Positions 44,901-52,272 of a DNA stretch of 64,000 nucleotides are shown here, piece by piece. Each line of letters starts with the position of its first letter. Position 1 is the first letter of the stretch. The DNA is from Coriobacteriaceae bacterium AM100-PB1-1D-6A (GTDB lineage Bacteria > Actinomycetota > Coriobacteriia > Coriobacteriales > Coriobacteriaceae). The position numbers were made by a program, and so were the translations under genes. The stretch lies in NCBI GenBank assembly GCA_027660625.1, contig JAQDNC010000010.1:1-64000 (forward strand), written 5' to 3'. The notes beneath the pieces were generated by a model that saw nothing but the letters and a program-made list of their open reading frames with translations, searched no databases and was not told where the DNA came from.

Positions 44901-45878
44901 GGGGTCCACCACACCGCCGTTAAAATGACGATCGAGGATACGCAATACTTCGTCCGGTTGAAACGTCACGGGATCGTCTGTCAGCGTCGACAGTATGTCG
45001 GCCTTCATGTGGTCGATTTCATCAAAGATAAACAGGCCCTTCTCGGCAGCCATTGCGTTAAAGAGCACAACGCCTGCACCGGTCACTGTATCGATCCTAT
45101 TGATGAGCTTTTGCGGCGTCAGGGCAATCACATGCGGTATGCTCTCGTCATTGAGCAGGGCAGACGGCCAAATCTGGGGGATCACCTCCATGCCGCGCGT
45201 GATGTTTTTGAGCTCGTGGCTCACAGCCCAACGCAAGCTCGCATCCGCCGACGATAGCTTGTCGCGAAGGGCGGGGGTCAAACGGTCTGCAACACCTCCC
45301 AGACGATTTCGAGTGTCAAGGATGCCCAAAAGGTCATCGGCGATCTCCATCGCGTTGCCCCACGCTCGCTTAATGATGCGATGAGAGCTCTCGTCGTCCG
45401 CCTCGATGGGACACGGAATGTCGCGCACGCCCACGGCGCCCTTACCGCGCGTAGTCTCAATCCAATGCAGGATGTTATCGCCCGCACGCGGAAGATCGAA
45501 CACCATGCGCTGCGCGGCATCGCCATCCATGCCCTGTTCAACCAGCAATTTGCGCACGCTCGCAACGTAGTTGTCGCGGTTGTCCTTACCCGGCACCACA
45601 AACACCAGGTAACGACGGCCCGGGCACTTGTTAAAACAGCCCGAATCGTCCCAGCCACCGGCGATGAGGTCGGCTGTGACCTGCTCGGCCGTATAGTTTT
45701 TACCCGAGCCCGTCGTGGCGCCCAAAAAGTACAGGCCATTGTTGCCCTGATCCTTGGGGGCAAACAGCGCACGCTCAAAAAACTCGCGCATCGCCTTTTG
45801 ACGTGCAAGATAGGGAGCGAGCTCCTTGTCGTCCGCAGACGACGGATTCGATTGGCAGTTGAGATCCCACATAGCCAT
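41946..45878 (-). CDS. SF2 helicase fused to a PD-(D/E)XK nuclease domain
   Basis: In this 1310-aa protein the helicase motifs in order are: Walker A FLGATTGSGKNYT (~53-63), Walker B LFIFDEIDHM (~284-293), SAT in CVCMSATWSA (~583), a strand-turn LMFINLSAGG (~812), and motif VI IVAQAVGRLMRTS (~934-946). The long insertions recall DinG/XPD-like or Cas3-like helicases. The last ~145 residues contain GESAGRAIFEAYYDG, FEVLD and VWIDFKHY, a credible PD-(D/E)XK site (Glu, Asp, D-x-K). ATG 45878 lies seven bases after GGAGG. It is followed directly by the PIWI-like gene. A DNA-targeting defence function is inferred. Confidence 0.8.
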   Translation of the reverse strand: MAMWDLNCQSNPSSADDKELAPYLARQKAMREFFERALFAPKDQGNNGLYFLGATTGSGKNYTAEQVTADLIAGGWDDSGCFNKCPGRRYLVFVVPGKDNRDNYVASVRKLLVEQGMDGDAAQRMVFDLPRAGDNILHWIETTRGKGAVGVRDIPCPIEADDESSHRIIKRAWGNAMEIADDLLGILDTRNRLGGVADRLTPALRDKLSSADASLRWAVSHELKNITRGMEVIPQIWPSALLNDESIPHVIALTPQKLINRIDTVTGAGVVLFNAMAAEKGLFIFDEIDHMKADILSTLTDDPVTFQPDEVLRILDRHFNGGVVDPLLLGNRDQWMAVYTHASTSGDHKGSNAERNRVSRASVEEDAEEIAKDAKKIQKALASCIKDMKLRPPFALSDEAKEEQLSGRHLFGSDDISVGDNSANPLRFKLNEGGTRNMIITRGGSGQQTVSKAVRRARGLVRMVVGHLARCATLMDKLYYGSISYKDDLSRKNIIDALGIRNNQTSEKYFWDSLMLALFFKDRKNDEIDAADDSMYARGVDYLVMETTIEHMFTTYLTSHGIERMPEAYLASIAAKAPCVCMSATWSAPTVKNFNLDYLDEVHGVVRKDAWIGELNQEIVRQTKLFNKQAAKEYDVDIAWVDESKEIAGMVALAGGAFGGIIVSPDEVYERAMRFFDGIGVSEGLAVRLRLKIADRVGVSDAKSIEFELKRLSKTLVAVSTWARGVARNEQRAGAVFTTRHMGNHGEFNSLALDLAREIVAELVIRNIKCPEMSYEKSLEAAKDMVPCFNAAEWDAGWRGAQKRLELGQPTLMFINLSAGGFSKNLKYKVPENLCDMVHQVDCGFENADRRPKMDLDFLYIESPTSRLTWGVEINSNKFVQQALLGVVEQEELVARGEVPFTQKRRNVRMLLSGVNKSLPVRDTLSYQAEGARIVAQAVGRLMRTSVKMPCVQVLLDREIANDCNFSFLHDLPMGYELEQVVGACAAANNHMTDNKEHAAVKQQNLAAFRNNLAKQKHEKLAWKVTSLNAGDEDLTAFDGERDFYLHHFCLPWEDLAQYPERRSTALRMSHAANGYAYAEGGACKVPHFEFPSYDGEPVEQIAARLEDRCHCKEGLKGATVRQVSQAAARVPELLSIREVRERWSSDGVPTTLQPAATAHMTPYMFQAVYLGELGESAGRAIFEAYYDGRYSLTRGDAAHAETGGDFEVLDAAGNTTGVWIDFKHYRIGAYIAYVRDGREASDAERFRAKAQKVGAKRLLIVNVLADEAALECVPKALDAEGTVFSVPYMAADGAINLEMMEAIGRAIEA

Positions 45879-46011
45879 GGTCAAACCTCCGATTTAGTTG
45901 TTACACGTGTTTGATACCATCCCGTGCGGACAAAACTCGCGCTGGGCGGTCAAGGCGGCGGCGTCCATGCCGCTTGAGAGAAGAAAGAAAGGAAAGAGGA
46001 GCAGTCAGCGA

Positions 46012-46210
46012 CTACTCGCACGAAGCGAGCAGTTTCTTAAGATCGCACTCCAACGCCTCGCGCTCTTTGGCATCGATCACTGCAAGGGCGACACGCATCA
46101 GGGATGCATCGGCGGCAGACTCCTGAACCTGGTCGGGGCGCTTGCTAAAGCTTTTCCCGGCAGCCTTCCGATCGGTCGCGCCGTTCAGTGCGGTGGCTAA
46201 AGATTGTCAT
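46012..46210 (-). pseudogene. Frameshifted small ORF upstream of the helicase gene
   Basis: An ATG at 46210 overlaps the end of the preceding gene, but its frame stops after ~21 codons. The adjacent frame stays open to TAG at 46012 and reads protein-like (FSKRPDQVQESAADASLMR...ECDLKKLLASCE). Removing one T from the TTT at about 46199-46201 would join them into a 65-aa helical protein. This is a single-base frameshift, a sequencing error or a non-standard start. Confidence 0.45.
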
Positions 46211-46817
46211 CGGACTTTGCGCTGGCTTTGGCCGCCTCTTCGCCCGCGATCAGGTCCTTAACCGTTATATACGCACTGTACGTAGCATCCTCGATCTTTT
46301 CCAAAACATCATCAGGGTCGCAAGTGCCCCAAGTTTCTTCGAGGACTCGAGCCAATCCCCAAGCAGCGCTGAGCAGGACGTCAACGTCCTTTAGATCTAA
46401 ATGATCGACCGTAAAGGGATAGTCCGCGCACTCCAGTAGATACGTGTCAACTGCGCCAATTGCCTCAGCCACGTATGGCTCAAGATCGCAATGGGGTTGG
46501 AGGGCGCACAGCGCCTTGTGCGGATCGGTCGGCTCGATCCAATACAGCGTTGTCGCATCCTCGCATTTCTCGAGCGGATAACGCTCAACCGCCTTCTCCC
46601 AACTTTCATACCAAGGATCGGCATCGCCGTCCGTCATCGACCTGCAAAGATCAATCGCCGCAGAAACAGTCGCACACGAGCATCTATAACTGGCGCCTTT
46701 CCTAAAATCATCATTGAGCTCGTCGTCGCCAGACAGCCTCGCCTCCATGATCAGAAACGGGCCGTCATCATCTGTAATGCTCATGGGATAGTTGTCACAT
46801 TCGTAGTACGGATACAT
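46197..46817 (-). CDS. Hypothetical protein of the helicase/PIWI-like cluster
   Basis: This 206-aa acidic protein starts at ATG 46817 after GGAG. It has a YECDNYPMSITDDDGPF opening and helical C-terminal half (LDLKDVDVLLSAAWGLARVLEE). Cysteines are scattered, with no zinc pattern and no membrane segment. No family is recognised. It lies 28 bases downstream of the 108-aa gene in the same orientation as the helicase and is likely in the same transcript. Confidence 0.7.
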   Translation of the reverse strand: MYPYYECDNYPMSITDDDGPFLIMEARLSGDDELNDDFRKGASYRCSCATVSAAIDLCRSMTDGDADPWYESWEKAVERYPLEKCEDATTLYWIEPTDPHKALCALQPHCDLEPYVAEAIGAVDTYLLECADYPFTVDHLDLKDVDVLLSAAWGLARVLEETWGTCDPDDVLEKIEDATYSAYITVKDLIAGEEAAKASAKSDDNL

Positions 46818-46845
46818 TTTGTCTCCAATCAACCGTTCGGTCACA

Positions 46846-47172
46846 TTAACAAGCAATATCAAAACCGCGCTCACGCGGAGGGTTGTCGTCCTCGATCCAT
46901 TCGAGCCCGTCGTTCTCATCGATTCCGGCATCGGGGACTGACGACCATCTGAACTCGAAACCAAGCTGGTCAAGCTCATCGACTCGCTCACTGATTACTC
47001 CGTACGCATCCAACGCATTCTCGAAATCCTCCGAAGACACATAGCCGCGCTCGCACTGCTTGCGCATCTGGTGCAAACGACCCATGGCGGCAGCGATGAT
47101 CTCGCGAAGAACGATAACCTCGCGCTCGCATACATCGATGTTTCCTTTGTTGAGCTTGATGCAATCGGACAT
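46846..47172 (-). CDS. Small hypothetical protein, first gene of the leftward cluster
   Basis: This 108-aa protein starts at ATG 47172 after GGGAGG. Residues ~15-75 form charged amphipathic helices (EREVIVLREIIAAAMGRLHQMRKQCERG), possibly a coiled coil or HTH-like bundle; the tail is acidic (ENDGLEWIEDDNPPRERG). No known family. Its promoter region is shared with the divergent 720-aa gene. Confidence 0.7.
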   Translation of the reverse strand: MSDCIKLNKGNIDVCEREVIVLREIIAAAMGRLHQMRKQCERGYVSSEDFENALDAYGVISERVDELDQLGFEFRWSSVPDAGIDENDGLEWIEDDNPPRERGFDIAC

Positions 47173-47211
47173 AACGGCCTCCCTGGTTTTAAGCCTTTTC
47201 GCTTGATTCCA

Positions 47212-47273
47212 TTGAACAGCCGCAAACAGCCGCGTAATATGACTTTTATCGGGTTTTAATTTTTGGCTGTTTG
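47212..47273. promoter_or_regulatory. Divergent promoter with 9-bp inverted repeat
   Basis: On the plus strand TTGAAC (47212-47217) and TAATAT (47235-47240) are separated by exactly 17 bases. CAAACAGCC (47223-47231) lies in the spacer and is repeated inverted as GGCTGTTTG (47265-47273), just before the ribosome-binding site of the 720-aa gene. Binding at both sites would block the promoter, so an autoregulator is plausible. Confidence 0.6.
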
Positions 47274-47281
47274 GAGCATTA

Positions 47282-49444
47282 ATGCTTGATTCCGAACAAG
47301 AGCCGTTTAGCTGGGGTTTCGAGGCTGGCTTTCTTCGCTCTCCCGTCAATCCCCGCATGCTTCTTCTTAACAGAACGCCAGAGATTGATTGCGCCGATGA
47401 CGGAAACGCAACCGGCAATGCAAGCGCATGGAATCTCGTCTCCGTAGCCAACGACCTATTACGCGTCGACTTAAGCTCGCTTTTCAACGAGATTGGGGGC
47501 CACTTTCGTGAGCGAGCAAAATTGCGCTTTTACATCGATTTGCAGAACGCCATTCGTCAGCCCCCTGCTCCCCACGATGCGCAACACGCTTCGATGGACT
47601 ACGCAGCCGAACCAGACCATGACGACTGGCTCGATCCAGACGATTCCGACCAAGAGTCCGCGCAAGCAGAATTGAACGAAGCCGAAATCGAAGTCAACCT
47701 TCAAAAACAAAAGGAACGCGACCTCGATTTCTTTGCTCCGATATTCGATAAAGCCATTACGCGCCATGCACACGGAGAGATATCTGGCATGGCCAGGTAT
47801 CTCCTTGAAAATGTCTGCAGGCAGTGTGTCATGAACATCACAGCAATTCCCGACTATCGCTATTACAGCTGCTGGATGAACAACAACGCTATTGAGTGCA
47901 ACGAAATCAACCGCCTGTACCGCGCGGTGATCACGACATCGGCCCAACTCAATAAGCAAGAAATGGCGTCCCTCTTCAGCTCCTATCTCAAGCTCGTGTC
48001 GAACGACATGGACATTACAACTACCAACGGCAAGACCGGGCTAACAGAACCGGTGCCGTATAAACGCGACAATCCAAGAGACAACTATCCAAAGGTCAAC
48101 TCGCAGATAGAAACAGCTTGCGTTTGCACCAATACCGATCTCTTTCGAGCGCTTCTCATTGTTTTTTATCAGGAATGTCTGGAGCTTGCCCCGCTGCTTA
48201 AAAACACCGAGGCACCTAGCCTGCTCGCGCAAAACGAAGAGTTTTTCCCAGCCGCCATCAAAACAAGCGACCCGCGACAATTTCGATTATTCGATAATCA
48301 GCTGCCGGCAATCATCCGCTTTGGCGACGCTTTTGCATACGCAGCCAAAAAGCACTTGCCCGGAAACGAAACGGCTCAAAAGCTCGAAGAACATTTGAGC
48401 GATATAAAACGCATGAATAGCGCCCCCTTTATGCAGGCGTTTCGCAAATACTATCTCGAGGCTATGCGCGAGAACCAAATCTACGCAAATGGAGACTTCC
48501 ATACGTATGCAGAGCTTAACGACCAGGAAAACCTCAATAGGCTCGTAAGGCTTCAAGCTGTTATTGCAAAGGCAGGAGAGCTTTACTTCACCGAAGAGGA
48601 ATGTTCCTTTGCAAGCCTTTATGCCCGCATCCTCCACGAGCTGCTGCTGTGCGGCATTATGCCGATAACATGCCAAACCTGTGGTTCGCTCTTTTTTCCG
48701 ACCGGCCCTAACAGCAAGTACTGCGATCGATATAACGCGGCGACCAAGCTCTATTGCAACCCGCGGCACAACGCCAAAAAACATCTTGGTCGCAAATCAC
48801 CCCGCGACGTCGCACTCAATATACGGAGAAAAGCCGGCACGGCATACGAAAAGGGTTTAACGGATTGTGCCCACTATTTTGACAGCCTTGGCAATTTTGT
48901 TCTCGATGGTCTTGGCCCAACATACCAAGCGAGCGACCTAATTTCCGACGAGCTCTATGCGGCATGGCTGTCTATCGTCAACCAGCCCAATTGCAGGACA
49001 AAAATCAGGCGACCAGATAGGAACGGTTTTCCATACCCCGTACTGTGGTACGGATTCATCCTCAATGGCATACAGTATGTACAAGTCGAGTTTCCCGAAG
49101 CCGAGTACCCGGCGCTTTTTGAACGCTTGAGCCAGCTCGCCGAAAGCCCGCAATCAAAGTGCACGCTGAAGCACAAGGGACCCGGCGAGCACCCATACAG
49201 CTCATGGCTTATCAAGTTATACGAGTTGTTGGAGATCATTGCGCAAATTAATAGCGCCGACCAGGTGGCAAAGCCCATTCCATTGCTTGGAATAGATAGG
49301 GACGATTGTGTCTCGACCGACCCGACCGCCCAAGGCACACGGAGCGCGCCCGACGCATGCGTCTACAGCACCGGCACGATAGATAGCCTTAGCTTTACCG
49401 TGTATACGAAGGGATATGACCCGGAAAAGCGGGAACGAGCCTGA
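47282..49444 (+). CDS. Large protein with C-terminal CxxC zinc finger (DUF6076/CGNR-like)
   Basis: This 720-aa cytosolic protein has an acidic, mostly helical N-terminal two-thirds and a zinc finger near residues 460-500 (CQTCGSLFFPTGPNSKYCDR...LYCNPRHNAKK), similar to the CxxC...C...C finger of CGNR/DUF6076-type proteins. It runs divergently from the helicase/PIWI-like cluster and has lower GC than neighbours. GGAG precedes ATG 47282. A regulatory or nucleic-acid sensing role is possible but not shown by the sequence. Confidence 0.7.
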   Translation: MLDSEQEPFSWGFEAGFLRSPVNPRMLLLNRTPEIDCADDGNATGNASAWNLVSVANDLLRVDLSSLFNEIGGHFRERAKLRFYIDLQNAIRQPPAPHDAQHASMDYAAEPDHDDWLDPDDSDQESAQAELNEAEIEVNLQKQKERDLDFFAPIFDKAITRHAHGEISGMARYLLENVCRQCVMNITAIPDYRYYSCWMNNNAIECNEINRLYRAVITTSAQLNKQEMASLFSSYLKLVSNDMDITTTNGKTGLTEPVPYKRDNPRDNYPKVNSQIETACVCTNTDLFRALLIVFYQECLELAPLLKNTEAPSLLAQNEEFFPAAIKTSDPRQFRLFDNQLPAIIRFGDAFAYAAKKHLPGNETAQKLEEHLSDIKRMNSAPFMQAFRKYYLEAMRENQIYANGDFHTYAELNDQENLNRLVRLQAVIAKAGELYFTEEECSFASLYARILHELLLCGIMPITCQTCGSLFFPTGPNSKYCDRYNAATKLYCNPRHNAKKHLGRKSPRDVALNIRRKAGTAYEKGLTDCAHYFDSLGNFVLDGLGPTYQASDLISDELYAAWLSIVNQPNCRTKIRRPDRNGFPYPVLWYGFILNGIQYVQVEFPEAEYPALFERLSQLAESPQSKCTLKHKGPGEHPYSSWLIKLYELLEIIAQINSADQVAKPIPLLGIDRDDCVSTDPTAQGTRSAPDACVYSTGTIDSLSFTVYTKGYDPEKRERA

Positions 49445-49833
49445 TGTAGCGGCTTCGAGCGAAGCCGCCGGTCACGGGGTGGCACCGGGGCGCGGACGCC
49501 GCGGGCCATTGGGAGCAACCCTCCTCCGCTACCTGCGCGACGTGGCAGCGCCGCTGCGTCGTCCCTGTCGCCGAACATCGTCCTGAAGGCGCGGGCGGGT
49601 GTCCATGAACAGCCGCGCCCGCACTAGCCTGGGGGACAGCCGCCCCGCCACCAGCAGTGCGCCGGCACGCCTCGGCACCGCCAGGGTCTCCGCCTCCACG
49701 GGCAGGGCAACTTTCTCGATGACCTCGGCAGAGCACACGCCCGACAGGTCAACCCCGTTGTAGACGATTGGCCTCATGCGTTGCCCCTCGCGCGCCCGTA
49801 GGTGTTACCGCTACTCTGAAAATGACCAGATGA
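49445..49833. other. Intergenic stretch holding phage debris
   Basis: Apart from the tail-protein remnant, no gene is seen between the 720-aa gene and the LlaJI-type R2 gene. The GC-rich composition differs sharply from the AT-richer flanks, as expected for a scar between two acquisitions. Confidence 0.5.
49529..49777 (-). pseudogene. Remnant of a phage distal-tail-like protein gene
   Basis: The 82-codon frame begins MRPIVYNGVDLSGVCSAEV and continues VPRRAGALLVAGRLSPRLVR, the pattern of siphophage tail proteins (Dit-like). It then becomes low-complexity Arg-rich and stops far short of full length. Its ATGA start overlaps the stop of an upstream fragment ending NTYGRARGNA, as in packed phage tail operons. 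It is best read as debris of a prophage. Confidence 0.5.
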
Positions 49834-52269
49834 TCACCCAACAATCTTTGGCGAGTGGGGGCTGAACGCATCGTTGCCGTTCTGTTCATCCACCGCCCTG
49901 CGCCCCAGGCTTAAGGGTTCTGCCGCGTCATCTTCCACCCGCACGGACAGGACATAGTAGAAGTCGGCACCCTGATTCCCACGATCCCGCACGTAGCCAA
50001 GGTCGGCCAGGCGGTCGGCCAGCTCGTCCCTCGAAACCAGCTCATTCGAGGTTATGCGACACGCCACAGGCTCGATCTCGTAGGTGTTCGTCTGGCTTAT
50101 GGCGTTCCGATAGAAGCGGAACCACGACGTGCGGAAGAGATCCTTATGGTGCGAGTAGACATGCCCGTCCTTAATGGCATAGAAGTAGAAGAGAAAGCGC
50201 CCGCCCTTGCGGAGCCTGCCGCTGCTTTCGAGAAAGTGATAGTAGTCATCGGGAGAGTCCCCTCGAATGTAGCCAATCACGAACGATTCGCCACCATGCC
50301 CGTAGGAGTCGCTATCCGTCTTGCCCGCGCTTGGAGGCTCAGCCACAACCATTTCGGTGAAGTAGCTCAGCCGGTTCAGCCGCGTATTGCTTGCCGTGTT
50401 CTCGCCGATGACCTTCTCTATGAAATCGCGCAACGCATTCTCTGCCGTCCTGCTGATGCTCGGCTTCATGGCGAAAGCGCCGACACCCGGCAAAATCTCC
50501 TCGAAGAGCCGGAATTGGCCCTTCTCGCCCGTTTCGCCCGACCCCGGATAAAGCACGTAGCTGCCAACCGTGCGCCGTATCGCGTCGTTGTACGTGTGCA
50601 TCTTCAGCAGGTCACCGCGCTTGTAGGTGTTCGTGGTGGAGGCCGCCTTCTCCTCGTTAAGTTCCTCGCGCTCTGCCTCCTCGGTGCCCACATCCTTGCC
50701 GACAAGCCCCGTCAAGTCGGTGATGCGGTACTTGGCGTCGAAGTGGACGAATGCAACAGCTCCATCTTGCACTGCGGCTCGCTCGTTTGTATAAGCATCC
50801 GGGAATATCGCGAGCGTGTAGTCGGGTCTGAACGGTCTCGAGTACGAACCCTCGTAACGAGTGGCATGAAAGTCACGGGGCGAGAAGGTGCGGTTGTAGT
50901 AGAGGTTTACCTTCGCGCCGCACTGCGCAATCTGGAATGACTGGCAGGAGCGTACGCCCTGCTTGAGGGATATTGACAGCCCACCGTCGGGATTCGTCCC
51001 GATAAATGGGTGGTCATCGGTGCTTATCGGCTCGCACCCCTCGATCCCCCTTACGATGTCGTACAGCTCAAAGAAGATCCAGTACTCGTAGAGGAGGGCC
51101 ACATTCTTCGATTCGCCCTCGTAGATGTCATCCTTGCCCTTCCAGTCGAGCTGCAGCGCCATATCGAGCATGGAATATGCGAAGAAGATCTGCGAGTATC
51201 CCTCGCGCTTCTGCAACACCTGGTTGTTCTGAGGCATCATCTGCAGGGTGCCGACATCGTCGAAGAAGGCGTCGCTGAGTATCGTATCCAGCATGGCGTG
51301 CAGCGCGGCGGCTTCGCGATAACACTCCGTCTGCCGAGTATCGCCCTTCTCGGCATCCAGGACAGTCATCAGAGAGGTGCAGATCCGGTCAATCTCATAC
51401 AGGGCAAATTTCACAAACCGATTGGCGGGCGTGTCGAGCAGGTCGTACTTGCGCGTGACGCTGACCATCTGGGGGAGGTAGACGCCTCCCGCATCGCCGC
51501 CGCAGTTCAAGCGCGTCCACATCCGGCTGTTCGAGAAGGGGTTCGTATAAAACCTCCGGGACGGCATGCCAGCCCCAACCGACCGCAGCTCGTCCTCGTG
51601 ATCCAGCGTCCTATCAGGGTTCCTCTTTATCGCCTCGAAGAGGGCTTGGAGGTTCGGTTCGTAGCAGAACTGCCGCAGGAAGACGAACTGCTCAAGCAGC
51701 GTCTCGCGATTCTCGTCGGCTTGCTTGTAAACGTTCGACGTGGAGCCCGAGTAGTCAAGGAGCAGCGCAGCGCACCTTGCGGCAAGCTCCTCGGTGAGCT
51801 CGATGTAATCGTCTTCATAGCCAATCTTGAGCGGGACGACTTCGAACTGTAGCATCGGCGCATCAGCTTCCTCGCCGAATCGAATCCTCGAACGCCCGAG
51901 ATAGTTCACGAACTGGAAGGTGACACTATTGCCGTTTCTGTCGCACCTGATATTCTTGCCTTCGTTTTGGAACGAGGCGCGAGGATGCAGGCCACCATCA
52001 GGGGTCCGCTCGTATTCGAGCACATAACATGTGGTTTCGTTGATTCGAAGCGTGGGACTCCCGTCAAGACCGTCCTTGACGGCGAAGGCTGGTGTTGAAC
52101 CAGCGCCATTCTGGGATGCTTCCGGCTTGAGACCGAAACACGTCAGCCCGGTTAGCCCGGTCTGCTGTTCCTCGTCCCAATCGACTCGGTCATGCGCACC
52201 GCTCTGGTAGAGCCTGGCTATTGTTCTTCCATCCGCTGCAAAGCGGATTGCGCCGATGCTGCCGTCCAT
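49834..52269 (-). CDS. DUF2357/McrC-like restriction subunit (R2 of LlaJI type)
   Basis: This 811-aa protein pairs with the McrB-like NTPase immediately upstream (gap 3 bp). A PD-(D/E)XK site is visible: FRPDYTLAIF near residue 480 and VHFDAKYRI near 510 (PD...D-A-K). The N-terminal part is beta-rich, as in DUF2357 proteins. In LlaJI the corresponding R2 subunit is the nuclease. The C-terminal ~135 residues are closely repeated in the relic at 56846-57250. It is the last gene of the four-gene operon M-M-R1-R2. Confidence 0.85.
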   Translation of the reverse strand: MDGSIGAIRFAADGRTIARLYQSGAHDRVDWDEEQQTGLTGLTCFGLKPEASQNGAGSTPAFAVKDGLDGSPTLRINETTCYVLEYERTPDGGLHPRASFQNEGKNIRCDRNGNSVTFQFVNYLGRSRIRFGEEADAPMLQFEVVPLKIGYEDDYIELTEELAARCAALLLDYSGSTSNVYKQADENRETLLEQFVFLRQFCYEPNLQALFEAIKRNPDRTLDHEDELRSVGAGMPSRRFYTNPFSNSRMWTRLNCGGDAGGVYLPQMVSVTRKYDLLDTPANRFVKFALYEIDRICTSLMTVLDAEKGDTRQTECYREAAALHAMLDTILSDAFFDDVGTLQMMPQNNQVLQKREGYSQIFFAYSMLDMALQLDWKGKDDIYEGESKNVALLYEYWIFFELYDIVRGIEGCEPISTDDHPFIGTNPDGGLSISLKQGVRSCQSFQIAQCGAKVNLYYNRTFSPRDFHATRYEGSYSRPFRPDYTLAIFPDAYTNERAAVQDGAVAFVHFDAKYRITDLTGLVGKDVGTEEAEREELNEEKAASTTNTYKRGDLLKMHTYNDAIRRTVGSYVLYPGSGETGEKGQFRLFEEILPGVGAFAMKPSISRTAENALRDFIEKVIGENTASNTRLNRLSYFTEMVVAEPPSAGKTDSDSYGHGGESFVIGYIRGDSPDDYYHFLESSGRLRKGGRFLFYFYAIKDGHVYSHHKDLFRTSWFRFYRNAISQTNTYEIEPVACRITSNELVSRDELADRLADLGYVRDRGNQGADFYYVLSVRVEDDAAEPLSLGRRAVDEQNGNDAFSPHSPKIVG

Positions 52270-52272
52270 AGG

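Noticed and set aside
46187..46211. Programmed ribosomal frameshift joining the small ORF to the upstream gene
   Set aside because: No slippery heptamer or downstream pseudoknot is evident, and a simple one-base indel explains the pattern.
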